Below are positions 11,746-22,844 of a stretch of DNA of 64,000 bases, piece after piece (within the stretch, counting starts at the first letter, position 1; each line of letters begins with the position of its first letter). The notes under the pieces are model-generated. The model made no database searches, had not been told where the DNA came from, and saw only the letters and a list, made by a program, of their open reading frames with translations. The position numbers and the translations under genes were made by a program. Source of the DNA: Calliopum simillimum (taxonomy: Eukaryota > Arthropoda > Insecta > Diptera > Lauxaniidae); contig OX638370.1 of the NCBI GenBank assembly GCA_951812925.1, forward strand, positions 5,542,001 to 5,606,000, written 5' to 3'.

Positions 11746-11890
11746 TTAATATACAAATTTAATACCTCTTCATATCATCGGGCGTTGGTGGAGCGGTCTA
11801 AAGGGTTGGTAAATGTAAGAAAAAAATATCTAGCACGCGGAGGGTCGTGGACTCAAATCCTGGCGCGGGCAGTTTTTTTTTTTTTTCTTT
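11746..11890 (+). repeat. tRNA-Leu/Ser-like SINE unit
   Basis: GGTGGAGCGGTCTAAAGG closely resembles the A-box region of tRNA-Leu or tRNA-Ser, and GGACTCAAATCC is a two-mismatch B box. The B box is followed by a T run of more than 12. The leader ATACCTCTTCAT is shared with the unit at 1210-1335, so both belong to one dispersed family. Length between the boxes suits a tRNA with a long variable arm. I do not claim a functional tRNA, since the stems are imperfect. Confidence 0.5.
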
Positions 11891-14404
11891 TTTTTTTCTT
11901 TTTTTAAATTTTATTGAAAAAACGCTTACCGCAGCATTACATATAAGCGCTTTAAAAACTCTTTTTTGGTAAGGCTGCGGTAAGCTTTTGCTCGCTTACA
12001 TCCTATGACATGCAATGTTAAAAAGAAAGTATTGTTCTTACGGAGCGGAAGCGCTTATTGGTGAAAAGGATGCACTTCAGAAGGGTTTTTGAAGCACTAC
12101 TTTTCCCCTTGGGAAGTAATACACATACACGAACTCGCATATACCTACACACAGTCTAAGGTAGACACATGCTATATGTATGCATGAAAATATGTATGTA
12201 CATTCAAATTTACAAATACATACATGCATAGCGAATTAAGTAAAAGGTCTTTTGGCAGGACCCTCGGGCTAAGTTTACAGTCGACGTATTGCTAACTTGT
12301 GTCATTGCTAAGCGCTGTATCATTGCATGTTTTATTATTGTTGTTGTTGCTGTTGTTGCCGTCGTTGACCACCCTAAGTAAATATAATAAGAGAGGAGCG
12401 CAAAAAAAAAAAAAAAAAAAATAAAACCAAGCGATTATAACGCGTGTACAATAATTCATATTTTAATCTACACTTATACATGTTGTGTACGTTTGTATGT
12501 GTGTTTAAATATGATTATTGTTGATTTTGTCCTGTCGGTGAGCTGTTTATGCCACCAATTGACTTTTGCCAGCATTTTAATTTATTTTTCGTGGTTTTCT
12601 TAATATCTTTAAACTATGTGTACCAGGGTGGTTCATTCTTTTTGAAGTATTGAATATATGCCAATCATGATATTTAATATCTCTACTAAATTTGTGCCGA
12701 ATTGGACCATATTAAGAGATCGCTATGATTTGCGACTTTTATATTTGATTTACATAGGTTTTGTATGAAAGAAGAACCAACCAAATAAAATGGTTTTTTA
12801 GGTCATCAATAGTCATGCTATTTCTGCACAAACCAAGATTCTTAAAGATTTTATTCTGTTTTGACATACGCAGTTATTACATGTTTTTGACCGCAAAAAT
12901 ATTGTACTTAGGAAGATAAGTAACGAGTACAATAAAAAACCACAATTCACTCTTATTATTATGATAAAAACTGTCAAAAACATTTGTAGTGTTTCATCTG
13001 ATATTTTAAAAACTCTACAAATATAAATTTCTCCAAAGTGTTTTTTAACGATTTTGCAGATAAAAAACCATAAAAAAATAGTTTTAAAAGTTATGATTAT
13101 AAATTATACTTTTTTTAAAGGTTTGAGTATACTTTTTCATTATAAACAAATGCAAGTAGAATGATGGTATGAATGTCACCTTAGTATTTATAAAAAATAA
13201 AATGAAAAATCATCTAAAATGCAACATTGCGCTAAAAAATTTAACTTCCATTTGCAAATTAAATAAAAATTTTCCAAAACAATCCCCCTTCTAATTGTAG
13301 AGTCAACGCGGCGGTGTTTAATTGAAGCGTGAAAAAATGCGACAGCCAAATCAAAAGTGAAAAAATCTTGATAACAGAACCACAAAAAATCGTTCAGCAG
13401 GCGAGCAGCATGTACAAAATGCCTAAATGTGACTAAAATCTGACTGAGGTTTCATAGGCTCAAATCCACATACATACATACAAACATAGTCATGCTACGT
13501 ATGTACATATATGTTGATGGTCGTACTCATTAAAGTCAATAACGAAGCATGAACAAAGGGTTCTCTGGTTTTTTTTTTAGCTTTTGCTTTTGCAATTAAT
13601 GCCACATTGCAAAAGCGGAAATAAAATTAACTTTTTTTTTGTGTTTTGAAATTTCAGAGCCGAGCGTAAATTGCACTTAACTTGGCTAAAAATAAAAAAA
13701 AAAATCATAATAGTTTCAGTGCTACAAAAAAAAAAAAAACACAAAAAAATGCTTTGAATTAGTGCTCAGAAAAAAGGGTGTAAAAAATTAGTCTAATGGG
13801 AATTTCAGTACAGAGAAGAGAAAAAACGAAAACAAAGTTTAGTTACAAATGTATAAAGGTCCCTGCATAGCACCGGGGCTTGGTTAAAATTTGATTAGGC
13901 GACACAACATTATTTATGGAGCTACATTACATAACACAAGCTACTATGTAAATAACAGTATATTAATATTATGATGTAAAGATATTTTATGTGTTGGTTT
14001 CAACAGATAGATGAAGACTTTTTGGGCAGATCTCACTTTTTTTTGCAACAACCTTAATTCTGGGATAAATTAATTTTCTGTAAGGAATGGCAGTTTAAAC
14101 ATCACTGCAGAAGTCAGAAGTATAAAGAAGTACACTTTGGCACCTTTTCTAAGTAGCTATAGCTCTAAAGAAAATGTTGTTGGTCATTATCCGTTTATTT
14201 AGAAGTGGGAAAAGCAATTTTCTATATTTTACATAGTTAACGATGTAAGATTAAGTCCCGAGACCACACTTGACCTGGGGTTCTAGGACTAGACCAATAT
14301 CCAAAAATTACTTCTTTGATGCAGCTTTAGAATGCTGAAGGTTAACTTGGAGCTTCTCATCGTCCTGAGTCTCATTTAAATCAAGAGTGTCAGCGTTTCA
14401 ACAT
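11891..14404. other. Non-coding DNA, AT-rich
   Basis: Several short hairpins around 11930-12110 (for example CGCTTACCGCAGCATTAC against AAGGCTGCGGTAAGC) suggest further degraded MITE material. A 20-base A run sits near 12402, and short TACATACATA-type runs lie at 12140-12235. Nothing coding is seen. Confidence 0.45.
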
Positions 14405-14720
14405 CAAAGTAGAATTTTGGCTCGTCTACAACGAACACAGTATTTTAATATTTTGTAAAATTTCTCGGAATTACAACACCCATGAATTTTTTGCTTTTTT
14501 GGCTCGTCTAGAAAAACCCAATATTTTCCAAATTTTTCGGAATAGCAACACCCATGAAACATAATTTTTTTCTGCGCATCCAACGAATGGTGATTCGTAT
14601 CAACTTTGAGCTCGGTTCTAATGTGTATGAAAAAAAAAAAAACATTTTTTCATGGGTGTTGCAATTCCGAGAAGTTTGACAAATATTGAAATATTGTGTT
14701 TGTTGTAGGCGACTCAAAGT
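14405..14720. mobile_element. Foldback MITE with a duplicated left arm
   Basis: The left arm (14405-14489) carries CTACAACGAACACA, TTCTCGGAATTACAACACC and CATGAA. A partial second copy follows at 14500-14560 (TTTTTCGGAATAGCAACACC). The right arm (14639-14720) is the inverted counterpart, ending TGTTGTAGGCGACTCAAAG. The central part contains an A run. No coding frame is credible. Confidence 0.55.
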
Positions 14721-14729
14721 TAGCTCACT

Positions 14730-15350
14730 TTTATTCTACGTTGACACCCTTGATTTATATGACAGTCAATAGTTTGTCTGCTAGCACGACCGTCCGTGCG
14801 TTGTTGCTGGTGTCTCAAAAATTCCAAGAGACTCAAAAGATTTTTCCCTCCACTCTCTCCAAGTCTTCCGTACAGACTTTGCAAGCTGAAGCCAAAGACC
14901 ACTTTTGTCCCTTAAGCTCTCAATGGATTCTTTTTTTAACCCTCGGTTGTGTGCAAGGGTCTTGCAAGGCTGCCAGCTCAATAGAAACCGATGCCAATGA
15001 CCCCTTCAGTTCCCGAGGGATTCCTTATTTATGACAATAACCCTGGTGTCGCTACCTGCCTTCTTCCAATCTATACATTTCTCTTCAATTCTGTAGTCCA
15101 AGTCACGTTTGGAGTTGCCCACAAAAATTCGTATAACTATACGAGTAAGTTGTATGTTACTCACTTGTTAGTGTGTTCTCACATGAAAACAAAACCAACA
15201 CCAACAATAATTTGTTTGTTTACATTTGCATGTTGTTGCCCAATATGTTGTTCGGTCGCTTGTTCCTATGTTGATGCTTTTTCCTACTTCTCTCTATTTC
15301 TGTTACTATGTACACATTTGTGGTCCCACTTGGTTTGGTTGTTTCGGCCT
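14730..15350. other. Compositional island, unidentified
   Basis: GC is visibly higher than in the flanks over about 14730-15120, with open frames of 60-123 codons on both strands. None resembles a protein family I know. No splice sites of good quality delimit an exon. It could be an old insertion, a non-coding RNA or a decayed coding segment. I cannot choose. Confidence 0.3.
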
Positions 15351-16148
15351 CTTGAGATTTAAGGTTAGAAAAACTGCCTTTAATTGAGGTAAATGGAAAA
15401 AGGAAATATGTACATATGTAGTGGTATTGTATGGAGCGATAGAAAGAAAGGGAGTGTGATTTATACTACATACCACATGTAAAGCCATAACGAGGTAAAT
15501 GAAAACACAAAATATTTTATACATGGGGTGGTGGTAGCAGGAAAAATTGGACCCTCTGGGATTATAAAAACAACAAAGCCGAAAATATCTATGTATGTAC
15601 TTGGCATATGAATGTTGCAAATGTGTCTGGAAAGTTAAACAAAATACATACACAAACACAGATATTAACTTATATTCCCGTGCAGTGTAAATTTTCTGTA
15701 TTTAGCTGACAATTGTTGTAATTAAACGAACAACAACAACGAAGAATATTTTGATTACATTCCGCTTTTAATTTTGTTGTTGCCAACAGTGAAATTAAAT
15801 ACTTTTTGTTGTATTTTTGGACTGGATTATTTTCTGGTCTGTGCTTTACTCATTAAACTTTTTTTGTTTTTGGTTTTTTTTTGGTAGGTAGCTGTGCCGT
15901 TAATTGTCCTTTATATGATATAGATGGCTTATTTTGGGTAGGTAAGTAGGTGTGATGTCTACTTGTATGCGTGTTAATTGCTATTTTGTATTGTTATTAA
16001 CGTCATTGGCTTGTGAATTAGTCTACCTAACTTATGGCTAAAAAGCTTTCTATATTTGGCTTTAAAATTGGCCACCTTTTTTTCTGTCTTCTGACAGATT
16101 TTTGTTATTGTCACAATATTTAATTATTTAATTTTGTTGACCTTTTTT
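15351..16148. other. Non-coding DNA
   Basis: There are T-rich and GT-rich stretches and no domain, RNA or transposon end that I recognise up to the mini-me copy at 16149. Confidence 0.5.
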
Positions 16149-17094
16149 ATACCCTACACCCAGGGTATATTCACTTTGTTCTTCCGTTTGTAACGCAGAG
16201 AAGGAGGCGTGGCAGGTATAGAAAAGTCTATATATTCTTGATCAGCGTCACTTACTGAGTCGATATAGCCATGTCCGTCTGTCTGGCTGGCTGGCTGGCT
16301 GGGTGTGTGTGGAAATACATTTCTTGGGAAAACTGATCAACATAATTCAATGAAATTTGGTATTCTGCCTCCGTCGTAAAAGTTAGCTCGGGGGATTGAA
16401 AATGAGCAAAATCGGTCAACGGACGCGCCTACCGCTTATACAATAAATATATTCAAAATGCAATAATAAGAGCATTATTTGCAATAAGAGAAGCAAAATA
16501 CACATAAATACTAGGGAAAGTAAGTACAAGTTTTGAGCAAAAACTAGGCGCATTCGGACTGGAGGGCGTGGTACCTCCCATATCAACAAAAGTTTCAAAA
16601 TGTTATACGGAGCGCGTTTCTTAAAATAACCCAACCAAATTACACTCAAACACTCGGATCTGTAAATGCAAGCTATACGCAAGGTTTAGGTAAACTCGGA
16701 CAAGAGGGCGTGGCACCTCCCATATAAGCAAAAGTTTCAAAATTATATAATGAAAGTGTTTTTTGAGATACCCCAACCAAATTTCACTCAAACACGAAAA
16801 AAATTAATTGTAAACTCTAAGTTTTAAGTAGGCGAAGTAGGATTAGAGGGCGTGGCACCTCCCATATAAGCGATAGTTTCAAAATGCTATACTGAAGGAT
16901 TTTTTTTGAGAAAACCTAACCGAATTTTAGGAACAGTAAATGCAAGCTCTACGCAAAATCAAGGTAAGCTCGGAGGTGAGGGCGTGGCACTTCCCATATA
17001 AGCAATTTGTTCTTATGCTCTCCTAATAATATACTTGAAATGCAGTGTAGGGTATTTAGTTTTTGGTCAGGCCAAAGATACCCACCCTTACTAG
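16149..17094 (+). mobile_element. mini-me/DINE-1-type Helentron-associated element, copy 1
   Basis: The 5' end is a hairpin, TACCCTACACCCAGGGTA. The mini-me core ATTCTTGATCAGCGTCA is followed by a GTCY-type proto-microsatellite (GTCCGTCTGTC, then GGCT repeats). Four tandem units of about 141 bp come next, each with GAGGGCGTGGCACCTCCCAT (about 16563, 16704, 16846 and 16978). The 3' part has GTGTAGGGTA, which is the inverted copy of the 5' TACCCTACAC. A near-palindrome TTGGTCAGGCCAAA follows, and the end is CTAG at 17091-17094. These are the features of non-autonomous Helentrons, so the class assignment is strong. Mobility genes are absent. Confidence 0.7.
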
Positions 17095-17619
17095 TTGTTA
17101 TTTGAAGCGAGCATTATTTATTGGCGATTTTTTGTCTGCTTTAAATGCTGCAATTGGGATTTACACTTTTGTTTTTAACAGTACTGTAGTTGTGAGTTAA
17201 CAAAATTTAATTTATTTTCCATAACTTTTTAGATTCTGTCAACTTTTCTTAATTTAGTAATCTGTAGCAATATTTTATCTTTCAAAACTTTAATTTAAAA
17301 GCTAACTCAAATCGAATCTTCATCTAACTATATATCACATTTTGCAAGAAAAAAAGAAATGCTTGAATATATTTAACAGAGTCAATACAGGCAGAAATGT
17401 CATTACCGTCGCCGTTCTGTCACTTCTATCCCTGTCGAATATTAAATATACCAAAATTGTTATCCAAGTCAGTTATATTGCGACCTTAATGGTTTTGGGA
17501 TGTACTTTAAAATGCAACCAACTAGAGCACTTAAAACTAAGCTGTTGTATTGCAAGTATCCCAAACTATACGGCATGTCATTACTGTCCCCGATAATTTC
17601 AATGCTAAAGTTATGACAC
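17095..17619. other. Non-coding DNA, possibly decayed retroelement
   Basis: AT-rich at first. From about 17340 the base composition rises and may represent an unrecognisable upstream part of the gypsy relic that follows, but I see no protease or gag motif. Confidence 0.35.
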
Positions 17620-18535
17620 AGTGGCGCAAGACTTTACCGAGCCAGTTGTAGGACAGAGTGCTTGGATATCACAAGTTGTGATAGTGTGGAAGGAAAGTGG
17701 ATACTAACGCTTTCATATAGATATGCGTAGAATAAGTAAAGCTATATTGCCTGAAAACAATGCATTTCCAATGTTTGACCAAGTTGAAAGGGTCAAAATA
17801 CTTTTCACGACTCGACTTAAAGAATGCTTACCATCAGTTGGAGTTAGTCCCGAAATAACGATTTTCATTATGTCAAAATGAATATTTAGGTACAAAAGAC
17901 TATTGTTTAGCGTTAACTCGGCGGAAAAGAGAGAGAGGAAAACTGTATGTTGGGCCATACACTGTCTACAGAGAACATTGATACAGACCCGGCGAAAAAT
18001 GCGTCTGTGTTAAAATTTCAGCATCTATTCAACGAAGAAGAGACACGAAGTTTCCTATTCTTGATCTTGGTGATGTTACTGAACCGTTGCGGATCTTACC
18101 GAAAAAGACATCAAATTCATAACGGTATCAGCTCAGAGTAATTCATTTCAGAAGTTAAAACAAGTACCAAACGCGAGTAAGCTCAGCAGATAAGGGACAA
18201 CGAAGACGCGTTGGATATAGAAGCTATATATTTGGATATACTTAATAAATAAAGACAAAGGAAGAGAAAGAAGAGATACAGATCATGGGGCCAAGCAAAG
18301 CAACATCCGAGTTGGTGACAAAGTGCTGCTTCAGAATGTAATATTCCCGAATAAACTGACAACGATTTTTAACTCCGACGAATACGAAGTGATAGAAAGG
18401 AAAGAGAATGATTTTGTAGCTCGTGGGAATGGCGAAGTATTCAGGCATAATTTGAATCGTCTGAAAAAGATTCCGTTTTCGGACTGCTCTGACGATAATA
18501 ATGCTCCATTATTTCTTTCATTTAGGTGAGATGAG
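17620..18535 (+). pseudogene. Ty3/gypsy retrotransposon pol relic (RT, RNase H edge, integrase tail)
   Basis: Segments of a pol polyprotein appear in order but in shifting frames with stops. At 17638-17700 is an RT start (WISQVVIVWKESG). IDMRR and a fingers/palm stretch follow at 17716-17780, and RYKRLLFSVNSA is near 17890-17922. The YxDD catalytic segment is missing: the text jumps to LGHTLSTENI at about 17950, the conserved RT thumb. An ETRSFL-type connection motif at about 18040 leads to the RNase H domain. Another deletion leads to an integrase C-terminal domain at 18300-18470 (VGDKVLLQN to NRLKKIPF). No LTRs are visible. The copy is dead and heavily deleted. Family membership comes from known gypsy domain order; the exact clade is not determined. 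Confidence 0.75.
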
Positions 18536-18584
18536 AAATTTCAAAATCACGAACCAAGATTAATGCTGACGCTGAAAAACATTG

Positions 18585-18985
18585 AAGGTATATGACGCTC
18601 ATAGTTGGCTCCGTAATTTTCGAAAAGCCGAAAATTTTTTTAGAAGTTGCATCAAAAATCGGAGGTGTACCGTTTTTTGGCTCAGCGCCATGTTTTGCAC
18701 GTAGAGGAGTTCTGATACCATTTTTGAGCTCACAAGAAAGTTCTGGAATTTTATTTTTCACCAACAAAAAAGAAAATATAAAGCACTCCAGAAATCTTTC
18801 TTGTAGGCTCAAAAAGTCTACGTGAAGTCCATGGCGCTTTGCAAAAGACGGTTTTTGGCCCATTTTCACAGAACTATTTCGAATTTTGTGAATAAACTGC
18901 AGAAATGTTCCCAGCGGACCCATAACTCTAAAAAATTGTCGGTTCTCAAAGATTACGGATCCAATTTCACATGAGAGCATGTGAC
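18585..18985. mobile_element. Foldback element, family FB-A copy 1
   Basis: The left arm (GGCTCCGTAATTTTCGAAAAG, GCTCAGCGCCATG, GTAGAGGAGTTCTGATACC, GAGCTCACAAGAAAG) is matched in inverted order by the right arm (CTTTCTTGTAGGCTCAAAA, CATGGCGCTTTGC, AGAACTATTTCGAATTTTG, GGATCCAATTTCACATGAG). The palindrome creates a long open frame on each strand, which is an artefact. A related element lies at 22845-23620. Confidence 0.65.
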
Positions 18986-21154
18986 GACTTGTAAGTGAAC
19001 ACAACTTAAAGCTAGCTGACGACTTCGAATAAAATATGTATGTTTTTGAATGATTTTCAGTTGAATTGTCAATGTGCAAATAGTTAGATTTCAGGAGTAA
19101 TTGAGAGAATATTAAATAAATAACTATTGAAATATTAAAATATTTATAATCTTTAACTTGGAATATTAATTTTCAGTGGTTATTACACTTTGCAACAGGT
19201 TATTTAATTTTTAACAAATCTTTTTGTTTTAATATAACAACTGTCCCGCTGGATAACTTACTACAAAATCGACACCGAAATAAAGTGTCACCACTTTCTT
19301 CCTAAGTTGTCTGATTGGACTCCATAAGTTTTCCTTTTTCAGTTAATTATTTAAATTGTTCAAGCAGCAAGAGAATTGGAAAGGGTCAAGAAAACTACCC
19401 TTCCCCGAAACAACACCCCAACTGTATTACAAATTAAGTGTATCAACTTTACACAAACTTTAAAGTAAATACTTAATTATTAATACTTTGTAAAAACTTT
19501 AGTGGCGTTGAAGCAGATTTTCTTGTACCACAATTTAAATGATTGGGTTTCCTTAGTCTGGTTTGAGTTGGGTACACAATAAAGTCCTTATGGGTTTTGG
19601 TTGTATTTTAATATGAAAAAATAAAAGCTTGACACAAACCGGACAAAAATGACGTATACCCTTTTCAAATATGTTATTTAAATAAAAGTAGCTACATAAT
19701 TTTTATTCTCAGTTGTATGTATATTGAGCAGCGCTTATTAAACTTAGTATGAACCTTTTCTTTAATTATAAAATAACTTTTATGCTCTCAGAGGAGTATG
19801 AATCAAGGTAGTGGCGCTTTAGGAATTTAACATTTTTGTTATCTACCCTCAAATTTCTTAGAATTTTCCAAGTCAAATAAGGAATTTCTTCCAACGATGA
19901 ACGTCATGATATTTATAACTATGTAAACTCATCAAAATTTAATTTCCTCATTTTGATTAATTTTCCAACACGCCAGCTAAATTACGTCGACGTCGAAGCC
20001 GATGTTGTTGAGCAGAGTACAAAAGCAGGGAACAAAAACAAAGCCATGATAACAAAAACGCATTAAACACGCAAATATTTACTTTGAAAACTTTTCTGCC
20101 AAGTTTTTGCTTTTGTGCTGTTGCAAAGCAGCAGAAGGAATCTTTTGGGAGTTATGTAGAGCGTACTACATACGATACGTAGTTAAACAGAGCACTGCTA
20201 AGATGATGTACAGTGTATTTATGCTCTAAAACATTGCAACACAGTGTAGAGGCAAAAAAAAAAGCACGGGAATTCCCACGAGATAATAATAAACTTGAAA
20301 AAGCTTTAGCACCAACACCAAGAACAACAACAATAGCAACAACATCAACAGCATTTGTTATTATCTCAACTATCTAGCATATCCTGTATAAAGGATGTGG
20401 TGCCACACCACATTTAGTGAAGCGCCGCCGCCGACACTGACATACTTTTGTGTCTTATTTATTTGTTTGTTGTTTGTGTGTGTGCGGGTGTCTATCTATG
20501 TGTTTGTGACGCCGCACATCCTTGTTGCCTTTGTGTGATTTTCTTTTTTCTCTTCTCTGCTGCTGCAGCATGTTTTGTTATTTGTTTTAACACAGCTACA
20601 AACACAGAGCATTTTTGTGATTTTCTACCTTTTGCGTTTAATTATTTTCACTTGATGTCAGTTTTTGTTTTTCATTTTACCAAAAACTTTCCCCAACAGC
20701 ACCAGCAGCAGCAGTTGCTGCCTGTGTTGACAATATCTTTTGTGACATAATTGTAACACAGTGCACAGAGAATAAATGTGACACTGTTAGACAAAAGAAA
20801 CGTTTTTTTTTTTTATCTTTGCAGCATTAATTTGTTAATTTGAAGAGCTTTGTGTTTCATTTTTGATTTAAAAAAAAAAAAATAAAAAAAAAAAATACAA
20901 AAATTGGTTGCTACTTTTCTATTGTGTGGCGACATTATTTTTTTATCAAAATTCAGGGGACAGTAATGACAATTGAACTTCGTTCAGTAGACTTGTGAGA
21001 TAACGAAAATAGTTTTCTAAACTTATTGCACAAATAATGCGAAATCTGTACCAATAAAAATGGCCGTTAAGTCAGAAAGACAGTTGCTCCAAGAACGTTG
21101 TTACTTGATTTGTTTTTCTTTCGTAATAGCGTCTACAGATAGTCTTTCATCTTT
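18986..21154. other. Non-coding DNA
   Basis: No gene is recognised. About 19980-20010 has a short CGTCGACGTCGAAG motif, and 20310-20370 has CAA/AAC-type simple repeats. 20390-20410 has CTGTATAAAGG and a GTGGTGCCACACCAC palindrome. The open frame at 20448-20750 is built from TTTG and CAG runs and looks spurious. Confidence 0.45.
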
Positions 21155-21244
21155 TGAAATTCCATGACACTCTTCGTTAAATAAAAAATAATAAAACAAA
21201 ATCAAAAATACTCCACGCGATCAATTTTGTGACTTCACATTATG

Positions 21245-21720
21245 AACCTTGGAAACTTATGTTAATATTTTGTATAGCCTCCTAGTGCATCAATAACTGA
21301 TTTTATTCCTCTGGGCATACTATCTAAAAGAGTTTCACAAATTTTTGGAGCAATAGCATCCCAAGCATTTTAAGCCTTAGGCCACAATTCACTAAGAGTA
21401 CCAGTTTCACCAGCCATGGAATTTCTCAATATGCCCCATAGAGGCTCGATAGGATTGAGGTCTGGAGATTACGAGGGCCACTTTATTGTTGTAATTCTAT
21501 TATCTGAAATCCATTTTTGTGTCCTTTTTGCAGTGTGTTTTGGGTTATTGTCCTGCTAAAAGACAATGATCGAAGCATTTACCATCAAATCTTGTAAAGT
21601 ACCAAGCAAGCGACTTCGTAGAATTTCAGTGTAAGACTCTGCTGTTATTCGACCTTCGATTTTGGTAACTCTTCCAACACCTCTAGTGGTCATACATGAT
21701 CACACCATTATTGAGCCTCC
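21245..21720 (-). pseudogene. Tc1-like transposase, 3' half (left copy)
   Basis: The reverse strand reads the same C-terminal region as the right copy: an IIVF-type strand, HTAK-like region, P-rich catalytic segment and DALGGxTKY-type C terminus, in frames interrupted by stops. There is no N-terminal helix-turn-helix region. It is a truncated duplicate. Confidence 0.65.
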
Positions 21721-21769
21721 TCTTAACTCAAACTTTGTTGACTCAAAGGGCGTGCAAAAGTTAAAAAGC

Positions 21770-22410
21770 CATTGCTTACAGTGAGGCACGGAAAATTACG
21801 TTTGGAGCTTGTAAAATGTTACAAAGACTTGAGCGCTTACGATTGAGAGAAGGTTATATGGTCAGACCAAAATAAACAACTTAGGATCGGACGTCAGTGA
21901 GTGGGTTTGGAAGAGTAAGGGTTCGAGAATTCAGTCACACTACGTTAAGCCCACTCTTCAGTTTGGAGAAGGCTCAACAATGGTGTGGGTGTGTATGGCC
22001 ACTAGCGGTGTTGGTAGAACTACCAAAATCGAAAGTCGAATAACAACAGAGTCTAACAGTGAAATTCTACTAAGCCGCTTGCTTAGTACTTTACAAGATT
22101 TGAAGGTAAATGCTTCGATTATTGCCTTTTACCAGGAAAATAATCCAAAACACACTGGAAAGAGGACACAAATAATGGAATTACAACAATTAAATGGCCC
22201 TCGTAATCCCCAGACCTCAAACCTATTGAGCATCTATGGGCATATTGAGAAATTCGATGGCTGGTGAAACTGGCACTCTTAGTGAATTGTGGCCTAAGGC
22301 TTAAAATGCTTGGGATGCTATTGCTCCAGAAATTTGTGAAACTCTTTTAGATAGTATGCTCAGAAGAATAAAGGCAGTTATTGATGCACTAGGAGGTTTT
22401 ACAAAATATT
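21770..22410 (+). pseudogene. Tc1-like DDE transposase fragment (right copy)
   Basis: Recognisable blocks run from the first catalytic Asp region (WSDQ-like, near 21860) through the second-Asp region NNPKHTGK (about 22140-22165). The NPIEHLW-type region follows at 22210-22245, and the C-terminal IDALGGFTKY ends at about 22410. The second catalytic Asp appears as Glu-Asn and several stops and frameshifts interrupt the frame. The N-terminal DNA-binding half is absent. It is a decayed Tc1/mariner superfamily gene (DD34E group by motif type). Confidence 0.7.
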
Positions 22411-22844
22411 AACATTAGTTTCAAAGGTTCATAATGTGAAGTCACAAAATTGATCACGTTGAGTATTTTTGATTTTGTTTTATTATTTTTTATTTAAGAA
22501 AGAGTTTTCATGGAATTTGTTCCATATTTATTTTCATTTACTTAATGCAGTTTTACCAAAATAAAGACACATTAAATATACAAACCCGTTTCAGACTTTT
22601 TGTTAGTCGTTTGCATTCATAGCCAAAGCGTGATCAATTTCGTGAGTCACTGTAGGTTCTTGAATTTTATGTTTTCTTGCAAATATGTTCTCTATATTTA
22701 GATAGATTTAAAAAAGTTTAGAGAAATTCCAAATAACTATGTATATTGAAAAAATATTTTTGTAAAAATTTTCCCGAGCACATCAAAGTTACCTCTTAAA
22801 TGAATTCATCCAAGTATGATCATAAGTATTTTATTATTTTATTT

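Larger units (their letters stand above)
21155..22651. mobile_element. Tc1-like element rearranged into a head-to-head palindrome
   Basis: Two copies of the 3' half of a Tc1 transposase gene point away from each other (minus 21720-21245, plus 21770-22410). They form inverted arms of about 550 bp (21155-21735 and 21955-22520) of about 95 percent identity where compared. The right end has the Tc1-like terminus TGATCAATTTCGTGAGTCACTG followed by TA (near 22652). The left terminus is not recognisable, so the left copy is truncated. The element cannot encode an active transposase. Confidence 0.7.

Noticed and set aside
18522..19079. 185-codon open frame on the minus strand, the longest in the window
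   Set aside because: It runs through both arms of the FB-A foldback, contains the same segment read in both directions, and resembles no protein.
20448..20750. 100-codon frame with a hydrophobic start and a Gln run
   Set aside because: It is made of TTTG/TGTG and CAG runs, lacks any domain, and has no splice or conservation support.
20956..21010. Possible left terminus of the Tc1 element (CAGTAATGACAATTGA)
   Set aside because: It does not align convincingly with the right terminus, and the inverted similarity stops near 21155.
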